In this document: positions 45,289-55,371 of the stretch, one piece after another | How the letters are laid out: each line of letters starts with the position of its first letter | How positions within the stretch are numbered: the first letter of the stretch is position 1 | The notes under the pieces: generated by a model | The model's input: the letters and a program-made list of their open reading frames with translations, nothing else | What the model was told of the DNA's origin: nothing | Database searches by the model: none | Assembly (NCBI GenBank): GCA_009767595.1 | Contig: VSDK01024214.1 | Span: 89,782-153,781, forward strand | Reading direction: 5' to 3' | Length of the DNA stretch: 64,000 nucleotides | DNA from: Symbiodinium kawagutii | Lineage: Eukaryota; Sar; Dinophyceae; Suessiales; Symbiodiniaceae | Translations under genes and position numbers: made by a program

Positions 45289-45723
45289 GTGGCTTTATCC
45301 AGAAATGATTCATGGTACCCTTCAACTGACATAGCAATGGAAAATCCACCGTTTTTGATAGAAACCACTGCGAAACCAGTTGTAAATGGTGGATTCTCCA
45401 TTGCCAGGATGGTTTACCAGTTTACCAGAGGGTACTCCAAAACTAGTGATTCCTTTTTTGCAAGTGGGCATAATTTGACATGGTGCGTGGTACAACGATC
45501 ATTTAGGGACAACCCCCAACTATTTGTTCGATCGACTAGCGAGATTGACTCTTCCGGGCAGTGTAGCTTGCTTTGTGGAATTATGATGGCCAGCCAAAGC
45601 AACCGCTCAATCATGAAACACGGATGTTACTCAAACCGCTGTAGAGGCTGTCATCCTAGCAGGCAACCGAAGGAGTTGGTTGTTGTGTTTTCTGAGGAAG
45701 ATGTACCAATGCTTTTTGAGTAG
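45289..45723 (+). CDS. 144-codon frame containing a fold-back element
   Basis: Open to TAG at 45721-45723. After the inverted repeat the frame is strongly protein-like (RDNPQLFVRSTSEIDSSGQC, MMASQSNRSIMKHGCYSNRC, PKELVVVFSEEDVPMLFE). The first third is the inverted repeat itself, so the true exon probably starts near 45410. Product unknown. Confidence 0.5.
   Translation: MALSRNDSWYPSTDIAMENPPFLIETTAKPVVNGGFSIARMVYQFTRGYSKTSDSFFASGHNLTWCVVQRSFRDNPQLFVRSTSEIDSSGQCSLLCGIMMASQSNRSIMKHGCYSNRCRGCHPSRQPKELVVVFSEEDVPMLFE
45334..45404. repeat. 71-base element with inverted ends
   Basis: Ends GCAATGGAAAATCCACCG and GGTGGATTCTCCATTGC are complementary with one or two differences. Both strands translate the arm as MENPPF. 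This suggests a small inverted-repeat element of a different family from the introners. Confidence 0.75.
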
Positions 45724-45851
45724 AGGCAAGAATACATAGATTCAAATTCACACAATTCCAATATCATTCAATACCTATATCTAAGTGAGTATGCAACATG
45801 TCTATCGTACGAGTGTCAATTTGCATGTACAAATACATACCAGATACATGG

Positions 45852-46002
45852 GTCTTTCTCAAAGCCGGGGACCCTCAAATCATCCAATATTAACCAGTTC
45901 TAGCAATAAACCAACTTTTTTCTGAGGCTCCTTATGGCTTGAGAAACCACCCAATGGCCCTACAGTGGGTTCACCCTTCCCCCCACAGATCTGAGCAGAG
46001 AG
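45852..46002 (+). CDS. Introner copy 8 followed by an exon
   Basis: The element 45852-45943 (GTCTTTCTCAAAGCC ... TATGGCTTGAG, orientation A) is followed at once by a 19-codon open stretch (TTQWPYSGFTLPPTDLSRE) ending at a GTGACC donor. The upstream exon is not clear. A further decayed copy 9 lies at 46050-46129. Confidence 0.5.
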
Positions 46003-46049
46003 GTGACCAGGTGATAGTTTGAGTTTTGGGTATCCCAGTAGCTAAATGG

Positions 46050-46129
46050 GTGTTTCTCAAAATGCTTGAGCCCGTGAGCCTTGAAAATGGTCAATATCGG
46101 ATGATGTAGGGGTAGCCCTATCACTTGAG
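46050..46129 (+). mobile_element. Introner-like element, copy 9 (decayed)
   Basis: GTGTTTCTCAAAATGC ... ATCGGATGATGTAGGGGTAG ... ATCACTTGAG, orientation B, about 80 bp. A stray right end (TTGTTTGGAGAAACCACC) follows at 46180-46198. Confidence 0.65.
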
Positions 46130-46388
46130 AACCATCAATGACAAAAAGATATTATTCTTTTGGATGTTTCGGGAGGTCCCTTGTTTGGAGAAACCACCAA
46201 TCCCGAACAGCAGAAGTACATCATTTCATACACATTACAATGCCAAATTCAAACATGCTGAAGGTGAACATCTCAAGAGAAAGAGCTGAACATTTCTTTT
46301 CGTTTTAGAATGGAATTCATCGCGCGAATTCTCCGAGACATAAAAATGCACATCAATTTGGGCCAGGTCACGGGCACATTTTTTGAAG

Positions 46389-46455
46389 CTTGGATGATCA
46401 TCCCACTTGCTAACCATGCTTACTAACCAGTTACTAAGTGGGATGATCATCCAAG
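46389..46455. repeat. Perfect 20-base inverted repeat
   Basis: CTTGGATGATCATCCCACTT (46389-46408) and its exact complement (46436-46455) around a 27-base loop. TGGATGATCATCC is itself nearly palindromic. Confidence 0.9.
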
Positions 46456-46456
46456 A

Positions 46457-46607
46457 GGGCAAGGATGTTGGCCCTCAAATCCAGCATCAGGGTCGAGACC
46501 TGGGTCTCGTCACTTCAGGAGCCGAGACCTGTGTCAATGTGACGCGGCGCCACGCCGTTGGTTTCAACAGAGGAACGGACAGCGGAGGACACGGGGGCGT
46601 CTCTTGA
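46457..46607 (+). CDS. Probable exon
   Basis: The frame contains VGPQIQHQGRDLGLVTSGAE and VNVTRRHAVGFNRGTDSGGH, ending in TGA. It starts directly after the inverted repeat. Confidence 0.4.
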
Positions 46608-46796
46608 GGCACCTGTGCTACACAGGACCTAAATCTGCATATAATATGATATGTAAGTGCATATCTTTAGATGATGCGTGTAGGTATAGATACACGGACA
46701 CATGCATGTATATGTATATGTATGAACATGTAATTATACATGTGTACGTGAGTATGAATAAACATGCATACATACACATTCATATCTTATGCACAG

Positions 46797-47778
46797 AGCC
46801 ACGTTTGTATAGATGGCTTCCTAAATGAAATGGGAGCTGTCCGTCTTCAGTGGATTTCTGGTCAGCTTCGGGAAGTCTCCGTTCATGGGGCTATCCCCAA
46901 ACTGGTTGTCGTTGAGATGATGATTGGACTGGTGTCGTTTGGCTATGGATGGAACCATATGGCGGTTCCTTAAAATTGGGAACCCTCCAAAATCGATAGT
47001 TTACTATGAAAAATGATTTATATTGGACAATTGGGAAGTGCCCTATTTTGAGAAATATCTGGGCATGTTAAATCTTGGTGCGCCACATTTTGGATACAAT
47101 GACAACATTCTGTCAACCATGAGGGACAACGGCATGTCGGATAACCGTATGTTATCGCGATGGGCACGGCAACATTCTGTTTGCAGGGAACCTTTTAGCC
47201 ATGTTGTTGACACCACTGGTAGATTTCGTTCATATCATATGGTACATTTTCTCAAGTTTTTAGTTACACAGTACTAGTAAGTGGAATGTTAGCCATGTTG
47301 CTAACAACATGTAACATTGGTACACCCGCACACGGCTTTCGCCTTTGCTGATGAGTGAACGTTTTGGCAGTCATCTTCATGCCAAGCTGCGAGGCGACCA
47401 CTTCATCAAAGGGTCGTTGTTTGGTACGGTGCTTGCGGTTCCCGTCATGGTTGTTGTTGTTGTTGTTGTTGTTGTTGTTGGACTATTTGGATGTTGTTTG
47501 TTTTGGATGTTGTTTGTGGGTACATGCACATATGTCTATACACAGATGCTGCACCCAACAACATTTGCCGTTACTTTCCCATTCTTCTCGTGTCCCTTCC
47601 GCTGGATCTTCCGCATGCAGCAAAATGGCTGCCTGTGGACCCCCAGTCAACACGTCTGGGGCGCCTCGAAGTCACAGATCAACCGCAGCTAGCAACCATG
47701 GTGAGCAAGCAACAAGCATCGGTGGATGGCGAAGCTTTTGAGTCTGGGCCGTGCTTATTGATCCCTGATGATGGTTGA
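46797..47778 (+). CDS. Three-exon gene with one exact introner intron
   Basis: 46797-46961 (55 codons, contains RLQWISGQLREVSVHGAIPK and VEMMIGLVSFGYGWNHM) and 47053-47218 (contains GMLNLGAPHFGYNDNILSTM and DNRMLSRWARQHSVCREPFS) are separated by a 91-base introner and join at a codon boundary. 47546-47778 joins in phase and contains CRYFPILLVSLPLDLPHAAK and GRLEVTDQPQLATMVSKQQA, ending in TGA; a GTGAGC donor at 47701 could end it earlier. Intron 2 (47219-47545) holds a GTT microsatellite. No domain recognised. Confidence 0.65.
46962..47052 (+). mobile_element. Introner, copy 10 (GC donor)
   Basis: GCGGTTCCTTAAAATTGGG ... ATCGATAGTTTACTATG ... CCCTATTTTGAG. The T-to-C change at position 2 turns the donor into GC, a donor type also used by the hydrolase gene here. 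Both flanking exons are 55 codons and in frame. Confidence 0.9.
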
Positions 47779-47844
47779 TTTATCATCAATTAGGGACGAT
47801 CATAAGTGATAGCAAGCAGAAACAGCTAATGATGCTGGTGAACG

Positions 47845-48081
47845 GTGAACAGTGGTTGTTTATGGGGACTGGCTTACAACAGCTTGAAAAGAGGCTTAGA
47901 ACCAACAACAATGGGAATGTACCAACACCATGGTCGTATGAACCAGGAATGGATAACAACAGAGAATAGTTGCGCACAACAGGAAGGAAAACATGCAGAG
48001 TGTTCATGGTCAACAGCCATGCAAACGGAATTTTCGTCACATTGGTGGGACTTTCACGACCCAACCAGTGTACTTGGATAG
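47845..48081 (+). CDS. Possible exon
   Basis: The frame contains NSLKRGLEPTTMGMYQHHGR and TAMQTEFSSHWWDFHDPTSV, ending in TAG. Splice sites unclear. Confidence 0.3.
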   Translation: MNSGCLWGLAYNSLKRGLEPTTMGMYQHHGRMNQEWITTENSCAQQEGKHAECSWSTAMQTEFSSHWWDFHDPTSVLG

Positions 48082-48156
48082 ACATATCCCGTGACTGATC
48101 ATCCCTTGCTGGTTTGTTGAAATTCGCAGTGGATATGGCCCCAACAACAGTTCTAG

Positions 48157-48399
48157 TGGTCTGAAACGGCGCTGAACCAAAATCAGGATGGGCACTGGGG
48201 TGCTGAAAGGGTTTCCAGCTTGCAAAAGATCACGGCAGGATTCAGCAACGACTGCGCAGAACGACCGATGAATGGCCCTTTGCAATCCATCCCCAAATGC
48301 TATGAAATGGTCATTTCTGCAAGTGAAACGAGCCACTATGGGCGTGGACCATTTTTTATGGATCGTTTGATCATGATTGGGGCCAGTGTGAAGAACTGA
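48157..48399 (+). CDS. Terminal exon, unknown product
   Basis: 80 codons after the acceptor CAACAACAGTTCTAG. Contains WGAERVSSLQKITAGFSNDC, ERPMNGPLQSIPKCYEMVIS and FFMDRLIMIGASVKN, then TGA. A 134-codon minus frame over 48037-48441 is rejected as its shadow. Confidence 0.55.
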   Translation, partial: WSETALNQNQDGHWGAERVSSLQKITAGFSNDCAERPMNGPLQSIPKCYEMVISASETSHYGRGPFFMDRLIMIGASVKN

Positions 48400-48639
48400 G
48401 GGGCGAAATGGCTTTGTTTTCTTGCACGGGATGGGGTGCATGGTTCAAACTGACGAGCTAGATCAATCTAATGAGAGTTGAGCCCATCGCGCAAAGCATG
48501 TCCAGTGCATGCTGGATGGTTGGCTCTTAATTCAATCATCAATCAACCATGAATTCACCGCATGGCGATCCATCATTGATGGAGCCAATAGCTGAACTAT
48601 CAGTAAACCGTGATAAAACTCACATTTGGCGCCACATTG

Positions 48640-48800
48640 GCCATAAACCAACCACCGTTCGCCATAAACCAACCACCGTTCGCCATAAACCAACCACCGT
48701 TCGCCATAAATCAACCACCGTTTGCCATAAATCAATCACCATCTGCCATAAATCACCAACCATTCCCAGAAATCAACCACCATCAACCATAAATACACCC
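48640..48800 (+). repeat. GCCATAAACCAACCACCGTT minisatellite
   Basis: About eight 20-base units, increasingly diverged to the right. Confidence 0.92.
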
Positions 48801-48860
48801 CCATGAGCCATCAATCACCCACCATTAACCATCAGAAAATTAACCATCACAAATCACCAG

Positions 48861-49387
48861 TCCTGATGGATGGCTTTGTGCTGCTCTGTCACTTCGAGTT
48901 CGTGGATCATCCCTGCGATTTCGTGCTGCAGAAATCAGCTGGGCTGCTTCCCTCCAGGTTTGGGGTCAATTGATATGAGGGGTTGTACAAGGTGGGCCCC
49001 TAACCAGCTATAAGTTAGGTCGCAACTACGGTAACTACCAGTTATGGTAGATATAATTATAGTTAAATGGCCTTATAAACCAAGTTATAACTAGGGGGCC
49101 CACCTTGTAATGGTTAATAATAGGGATTGATAGGGGACAATCACCAGCAATGGTTAAGCAACAACCAAGATGGTGGTTTCTTAAACATGGGAACCCCAAA
49201 ATGTTGTGTTATTGTTACTAAAAATGATCATCCTCTTGTCACAGACCCCCAGAAGTTGCGAAGGGCGCGGCAAGTTGCTGGAAGAAACTTACTAAAAAGG
49301 ATCAATATGGGATGATTTGAGGGTTTGCTGATGTCAAGAAACCACCATATGCAGCTATGGTACGTTGATGGGAACCATGGTGGATGA
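48861..49387 (+). CDS. Three-exon stretch across a disrupted introner
   Basis: 48861-48957 (31 codons, contains LMDGFVLLCHFEFVDHPCDF and QKSAGLLPS; GTTTGG donor) joins in phase to 49245-49273 (PPEVAKGAA; GTTGCT donor), then to 49339-49387 (TTICSYGTLMGTMVD; GTAAGT donor). The middle 29-base exon lies inside introner copy 11. An alternative is that 49245 onward reads on to a TGA at 49318-49320. The second junction is the less certain one. Confidence 0.45.
49173..49338 (+). mobile_element. Introner-like element, copy 11, with insertion
   Basis: GTGGTTTCTTAAACATGGG at the left and GATGTCAAG|AAACCACCATATG at the right (orientation B), but about 75 bases longer than its relatives. The extra part is bracketed by TTACTAAAAA (49216-49225 and 49290-49299), like a target duplication, and contains the putative mini-exon. 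Confidence 0.65.
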
Positions 49388-49983
49388 GTAAGTAATAGTA
49401 AGTATATCCAGTTTTGGGGTAAACCCATATATGACTGGGATGTAGCGATAGTGGTTATTTGGTTAGTTGATGTACATTAATATCCATGGCTTATCAACCA
49501 ACTAGCTGTCATTCAAAGGATATTCTGATGGCTATCATAGCTATTGGATAGATTGTAGCTAGTAATGAACTCAGCCATATAAGTTAATGTGTTAGATGAT
49601 AGCTGTAGTTAAACGGCTTATGAACCAACTTCTAACTGGAGGGCATCTCTCTGTAGCACGGGTTGCCACGTGCTCAAGCTTTTCCGTCACCAGTCATAGG
49701 ATTGGTTGTTTCATTTGGACTCCAGAAGTATGAATCAAACACCCATTTAGGACCCTGCACAGAAGGTCACAGGGGAAATGAATGCCCCAATAAGATGTAA
49801 GTCAATGATTACCCTAAACACGTCACAGAGCAAGCGGACGACCACTTTAGTGGGGGAACTGACACTTTTGGGGGTTAGCAACCGTTGCAGCACAGAAAAA
49901 TCTGTATATCCCATGAGTCACAATATGCTCTTAATTTAGATGCTCATGTACAAGTACACATTTTATCTTTGCACCAACTGCAG

Positions 49984-50390
49984 CTGTGGACTTCTTGTTC
50001 TTGGGGGTTCTACACCCGTCTGTTGATGCGGCTGCCATCATCTGGGCTCCACTCCACGGCTGGTCTTGGAATCACATCGCTGCTACCAGTAGTCCCTGGT
50101 TGAAGCTGCCAGTAGTGTTTGGTGCTCTTTGCTTCAACCAACAAACCAACATCTACTGGTAACTTGAAGCTCCCCGCGGAACTTCATTGGTTGTTGGTTT
50201 GGTCCCTTGATGCCCTGGTGTTTCTATTTGATTGTGTTGCTGCCAACCCCAACGGTGAGGCTGCTGCTGTGTGCACGTGCTTTCTCTTCGGCTGGGGCCC
50301 GAGCCAGACTGGAGAGCAGTGGGTAGTAATCCAGCTTGTGCGCGCTGGTGTATCAAATCGACCAGCTAGGATGTACCTGGGTTCCAAATG
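49984..50390 (+). CDS. Two exons of a hydrophobic protein
   Basis: 49984-50158 (57 codons, contains VDFLFLGVLHPSVDAAAIIW and PWLKLPVVFGALCFNQQT; GTAACT donor) joins in phase to 50335-50390 (LCALVYQIDQLGCTWVPN; GTGGGT donor). A 113-codon frame at 50119-50460 (contains LHWLLVWSLDALVFLFDCVA) overlaps the intron and is the main alternative. Probably a membrane protein; family unknown. Confidence 0.5.
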
Positions 50391-50851
50391 GTGGGTATAT
50401 CTCAGATTAATCAACTCTATGGAACTCCAAACCAAGGCCATATCAATACGAAAATCATGAGACCGGGAACACGTTTTTCTTGTTATATGTTGAATGACCT
50501 GGGGAAAAGGCTTTCATAGTTCAGGGGCCGTGGTGATCATAGTGAGGGCTGACAAGGGTGAAAGAAATCTTGATCGTCCACAGGTGTGGTCTATAGGTTC
50601 CTGCAGATCGATTGTGAAGTTCTTTGAATATAGCAAGCAAAACAGCTCGAAGGCTTGAAAATCACCACCTCAAAGCAGTAAAATGCAGTAAATACTCTAC
50701 AAATTGTTCGAGCTGATGTCAGATCTGTGGAGAGGTAGCATTCTTTTCCTTTAGCGTCCCTACCGGCCATGATTCATCAAATTTGATCAGCGTTCCGGTG
50801 AATCAGTGGCATTGCAAACATCGAAATTTGACGGTTGGATTTTCTCTTCAG

Positions 50852-51355
50852 GATGATAACCCCGCAACCAGCAAGACACAAAGATCACGTTGGACCCGCG
50901 GTGACGCCATAGGAAGATGCTTCCGCGGCCGTGAAGCTGACCATGCAAGATACCAAGGCAGGCCGCCAAGCAACCAGGGAGCACGACCCCTGTTGATCTC
51001 CATGGGCCTTGGGATTCTCGTGGGGGTTTGGTACAGCCAGGGGTTTTGATACTTGCTGCTACTAGATCTAGTACCATGGCGAGCATCGGGACAAGTAGCA
51101 CTGAGGCAGAAGGAGCATCTAGGTCTCATGGTGGGATGAGTGATAGTTGGTCAACAGTTTAGTCATGGGTAACAGTCCCACTTTATATCAGGGAAGTTTC
51201 ACTGCCACATCGCTTGGTTGGTTGTGGGTGCTCCCTCATCCAGGGTCCGTGATTGGAAGATGCAATCGCAGCAGCTCTACAGTGATTGCAGGCAACATGT
51301 CTGCGGGACCTGCAGCCGCCTGCAAGCACCTGCGGTTGCATCCACGCTGAGTTGA
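50852..51355 (+). CDS. Gene end upstream of the BTB gene
   Basis: 50852-51049 (after GGATTTTCTCTTCAG; contains DNPATSKTQRSRWTRGDAIG and EADHARYQGRPPSNQGARP), an exon near 51073-51130 (MASIGTSSTEAEGASRSHGG) and 51244-51355 (VRDWKMQSQQLYSDCRQHVC, Cys-rich, TGA) are all strongly coding. The exact joins between them are not settled. Ends 226 bases before the BTB start codon. Confidence 0.5.
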
Positions 51356-51581
51356 AATCCATTGTGTTTTTGACGTGAGATCACTTTATGTTGGTAAAGA
51401 TGATCGATTGAACTTATATCCATGCAATCACTATAGGAAAAGAATCAAGAAACAACCCTTCATGTGAGATCCACAATCATGAGCTACCAATCTTTTTACG
51501 GGGACATCATGGGACATCCAGGTAATCCCTGTTCCGAACCAGCCCACCAAAGACTGCACACCCTCGTGTGCATCATCCGCC

Positions 51582-53318
51582 ATGGTGGCTGTGAAGCTTG
51601 AACCCTCAGCTGAGCATCACGCTGATGTCTTCGAGCAACTGCGGGCAGACCGCCAGGAAGGCCAGCTCTGTGATGTTAAGGTGAAGAGCTGCGATGGCAC
51701 GGAACATCCGGCTCACAAAATTGTTCTCTGTGCTGCCAGCAAGCATCTCAGAATGATGCTGCTTGGACCATCTCAAGAAGCTGACCAAGTGAAAGATGGG
51801 CAGCCAGTAGAGATTGCAGCTTCCCATGCAGTGGTATCCGCGCTGCTTGAATACATCTATGGTGGGGAGCTCGAGGTAGAAGTGGAAGATTCCTTTGAAC
51901 TTCTGCGATTGGCAGAGGCATACGATCTTCCAAAGCTAGTGGCAGGGATTGAGACAGCGCTCTGCACCTCTTTGGATGGCTCTCCTGTCACAACAGCTCT
52001 GAAAGTCTTGCAACAAAGTCTATCTTTGCATGCGTTGAGGGTGCTGTGCGAAGAGATTGTTGCTGACAACTTCGAGAGCTGCATTGAGCTTGTTGACTTT
52101 CTCGAATTGAGTGTTGGCCAGTTCGGCCGTATCTTGCGAAGAACAGACTTGCACGTTTCGCGGGAGGAGGTGGTCGTGCAAGCACTCTTGAATTGGCTCA
52201 AACGATCAGATGACCGGAGAGTTCACTTGCCTTTGCTCCTGAGTCACATTGATTTGCAATCGCTCTCAGAATGTAATTTGGCCCGGCTTGGGTACCTGTC
52301 TGCAAATATGGGCCCAGGCGGTCATGATCTACAGACAGAAGTGAGCGAAGCTTTGGAGGCTCGCAAGAAACGCAGCGCAGCTGAAACTCCAGAGATTTTC
52401 TCACCAAAACGGCAATGCTTGCAGCATTGGTCGGCTGAACTTGGCGCTTCCCAAGCTCCAAAGAAAGTGTTGCCACATGCCTTCTCCCTGTGTTGGCATG
52501 ATGGTGCCGTCTATTATGCCGGGCCAGGCCCCTCTGGCTCCAGTGTGTTTCGTTGGAGGCCTGGAGAGACGGAGAGTGAAGTTGTTGCAGGATCGGGTGC
52601 AGGAGTGAACGGTGTCAATGATTTGGGGACAGGTTGCGTGGCATCTGTGTCTCCAGAGGGTGAAATCTTCGTTGCCGATCCGAAAAAGCGCAGGCTTGTC
52701 AGTTTTCGACACGGATCTGGAAATGTGGTAGTCGATGATGTGTGCATATGGTCCGTGTCTTGCTCAGCAAGCGGAGCAGTTCACGTGGTGACTGAGGATG
52801 GAATGGCTTTGGAGAAACTTGTAGGAGCAACGCTCCACCAGCTCGCATTCCTAACCGCTGACCTGAGCGGGTTGTTTGTGACCAGGGACGAGACAGTCTA
52901 CATGTCTGACAGTGCCAACAGCTTGATCTATCGCCTCAAGGCAGGTGAGCAGGAACCCGTGGTAGTTAGTGAGGCACCAGGCCAGGATTGTGGTAGTCCT
53001 AGGTCCTGCCTGGAGGGTCTTTGCGCGACCGAAGACGAAAGAATCTATGTTGCCGACTACGAGCAACGCAAGGTATGGGCGTTCCATCCAGACGACACAT
53101 CATGGACTGAAGTCGTGGCCTGTCCCGGAGAGCTGAGGCCAATCGACGTCCTGGTTCAAGGAAGGTCCGTGTACGTGAGCATGGTCAAACAGCAGGCGAG
53201 TCCTTGGGGCGGTCCCCCAACATACAGCGATGCAGACGGCGTTTATGAATATTTGCTCCCTTCTGAGCTTCAACTTGGATTGAGTGAAGCAGGTGCCGCA
53301 GGGGACACAAAAGGTTGA
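51582..53318 (+). CDS. BTB-BACK protein with C-terminal beta-propeller repeats
   Basis: A single uninterrupted frame of 578 codons. An N-terminal BTB/POZ domain (about 14-125; DVKVKSCDGTEHPAHKIVLC, then ASKHLRMML and LLEYIYGGELEV) is followed by a BACK domain (about 130-235; ALKVLQQSLSLHALRVLCEE, VVQALLNWLKRSDDRR). A basic linker follows (about 262-282, RKKRS and PKRQ, possibly a nuclear signal). The rest carries repeated blade-like segments (GEIFVADPKKRRLVSF, ERIYVADYEQRKVWAF) as in NHL/SMP-30-type propellers rather than classical kelch GG motifs. BTB-BACK-propeller proteins usually bind Cullin-3 and present substrates for ubiquitination; that role is inferred. Lack of introns among intron-rich neighbours suggests a retroposed copy. 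The ATG lies 41 bases after GTTCCGAACC and is the first in frame. Confidence 0.93.
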   Translation: MVAVKLEPSAEHHADVFEQLRADRQEGQLCDVKVKSCDGTEHPAHKIVLCAASKHLRMMLLGPSQEADQVKDGQPVEIAASHAVVSALLEYIYGGELEVEVEDSFELLRLAEAYDLPKLVAGIETALCTSLDGSPVTTALKVLQQSLSLHALRVLCEEIVADNFESCIELVDFLELSVGQFGRILRRTDLHVSREEVVVQALLNWLKRSDDRRVHLPLLLSHIDLQSLSECNLARLGYLSANMGPGGHDLQTEVSEALEARKKRSAAETPEIFSPKRQCLQHWSAELGASQAPKKVLPHAFSLCWHDGAVYYAGPGPSGSSVFRWRPGETESEVVAGSGAGVNGVNDLGTGCVASVSPEGEIFVADPKKRRLVSFRHGSGNVVVDDVCIWSVSCSASGAVHVVTEDGMALEKLVGATLHQLAFLTADLSGLFVTRDETVYMSDSANSLIYRLKAGEQEPVVVSEAPGQDCGSPRSCLEGLCATEDERIYVADYEQRKVWAFHPDDTSWTEVVACPGELRPIDVLVQGRSVYVSMVKQQASPWGGPPTYSDADGVYEYLLPSELQLGLSEAGAAGDTKG

Positions 53319-53803
53319 GCTGTTCACCTGCACCGGCTCGGGGCCCACTGCATGTGTCCTGGACTTGAAAAAGGTTCCTGTCCACGGGTTGGTCGGAATA
53401 AGGGTGCCGTTAAGTTGGAGGTACCTCTACTAGCTTCCCTGCATAGAATTCATTAACACGTCGTCTTTTGCCCTCACATATACAAAGAAGGACGGGTTTC
53501 ATTTGAGATGCTGTTTTGTAATTGACGCATCTCGGTCAACCATACTTTGCATGGTGACTCAAGCCCAGCAGCAGTGATCTACACCAGGGTTGTCATCATA
53601 ACACCTCGCCCGTAAAGATACGCTTTTACCTTGGCCAGCAACAAAAATGAGTCCTGAAGGTCATTGAGGAATACCCACCTTCAAGGATAGCTCCTGACGC
53701 TGAGTTGATTGATGTTGATTGCGTATCTCATTCATTGCTCATAGTTTCTACAGACTACTTGGTAGCCACTACATTGCCAATTTACTTACAACACATACAG
53801 TGG

Positions 53804-53839
<36 letters not shown>

Positions 53840-54471
53840 GAGCAACAACTTTTATTTACAAATGAACTCGTTCGTCTTCGGGTTGAAATGAGTTTGTCTA
53901 GAAAACCCGGAATTCGCATGTAAAACGAGGTAGGAACACCTCGAGAACGAGGCTCCATGGTTCATGTAACGTATCCTTATGATTTTTGTTATTTCTGAAA
54001 TTGTAGGTGACCTAGTACGAGGTCCAAAACGAGGCCAAATCAATTGCACAACGAGGCGAGAGTACGTCTGGGTGAGCAGTGGTCCACCCAAGATACAGCT
54101 CATAGTAGAAAGCAATTAAGACATAGATTAAATCTTGAACTTCCGTCAGACTTCAAAATCACACGAACTTATTGCGTTTCATCTCAGGTGAACAAGTACA
54201 GTGCTTTGGGAGTGTCGTTGTTTGATCATTGTTTGGGAGTGTCGCGCGTCGCTGTTTGATCGTTGTTTTGATCCGTGAAATGACAGCCGGAAAAAAAAAC
54301 ACGTTGCGGCGTTGGAGAACGAGGGTACCCTTGAAAAACCAGTACGGGATTGGAGAGCGAGGTAGGAACACCCGTCATTTTCAATCAATTGAGCCAGAAA
54401 ATAAAGAAAATCCATTATATTATATACATATACTAGATCTCACCACTCAGGAGACCATGGGCGGTTCATAG
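53319..54471. repeat. Intergenic DNA with dispersed repeat family, copy 2
   Basis: 53836-54420 repeats the family seen at 1676-1915 (GAATTCGCATGTAAAACGAG, GTAGGAACACC, GCGGCGTTGGAGAACGAGGG). An AT dinucleotide run lies at 53808-53833. No gene. Confidence 0.6.
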
Positions 54472-54615
54472 CATGACTCATCGGATTTGGGGCAGCGGCA
54501 GGGGGGGCACAGCGGCAGTGCCGACTCTCTGCTTCAGGAGCGTTGCGATGCACGGATGGGTCCAGTGGGTCAAGCCAATGGCTGGCAATTGCCACCACCA
54601 ACTGGCGGATCTCCA
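54472..54615 (+). CDS. Probable exon (upstream of the 345-codon gene)
   Basis: 48 codons in phase 0, contains SDLGQRQGGHSGSADSLLQE and GPVGQANGWQLPPPTGGSP, after a TTCATAG acceptor; candidate GTCATC donor. An alternative frame starts with ATG at 54473. Confidence 0.5.
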
Positions 54616-55368
54616 GTCATCTGATTCCATGTTTGCAAGCGTAGGTAGTGCACTTGAAAGCGTTTCGAATCTTGGGGTGAACCATTTCCAGCAACCGTTT
54701 CTTTGAAGTTAGATGATTGAGAGTCATCCCCTGACCTCGGATTAGCCTCCTGGGTTCCACCAAGGAACATGGTGCATATTTGCATATTTCGAGGGGTTGC
54801 CTCTTGAGCAGTGGGTGACAAACCCTTTGTGGGCATTTTAGGTGTGGCACCACTTGATTTCTTAACTGAGGCAGGGATGATGAGAAGGGAATTGCTGTAG
54901 GATTTTTGTTGATGATCTCATTAGCCCTTGGTTATTGACAATTAGAGCTAGCGGTTAGAGCATTTGATCATTGAGATTAGTTGTTAAAGCTGATAAGCAT
55001 GGTTACTTTTATGCAGGTCGTTGACAGCTAAAGAGGGCCTACTGACACAGCATCCGATTCCCGAAAGTTGTGGCTGACTCACCCGTGTTGGTGGGTTGTG
55101 TGGCTCACTGGTATCGGCCCTTAGGTCTTCCAATGCATGGATGGTCTACAAGCTGTAAGCATATGGGTATGTGCCAAGCGATAGGGCAAACGTTGTAACC
55201 CACCAAACATGATCATTCTACGAATGGAAACCATTGGTTGACTGGGGTTACCACTATTTTGGCATATATTGCCCAAACTTAGCCTTCAACTTCCTTGGGG
55301 CAAGTTTGACACCTGTTGGTTGCGATGACTTTTGAGGATGGTTTGCCAATGCACCACCAGGGAGCACA

Positions 55369-55371
<3 letters not shown>

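Noticed and set aside
47450-47482. Polyvaline or polyleucine segment as a membrane helix
   Set aside because: It is a GTT microsatellite inside a predicted intron.
48037-48441. 134-codon minus-strand frame
   Set aside because: A + exon of 80 codons with a good acceptor explains the same bases.
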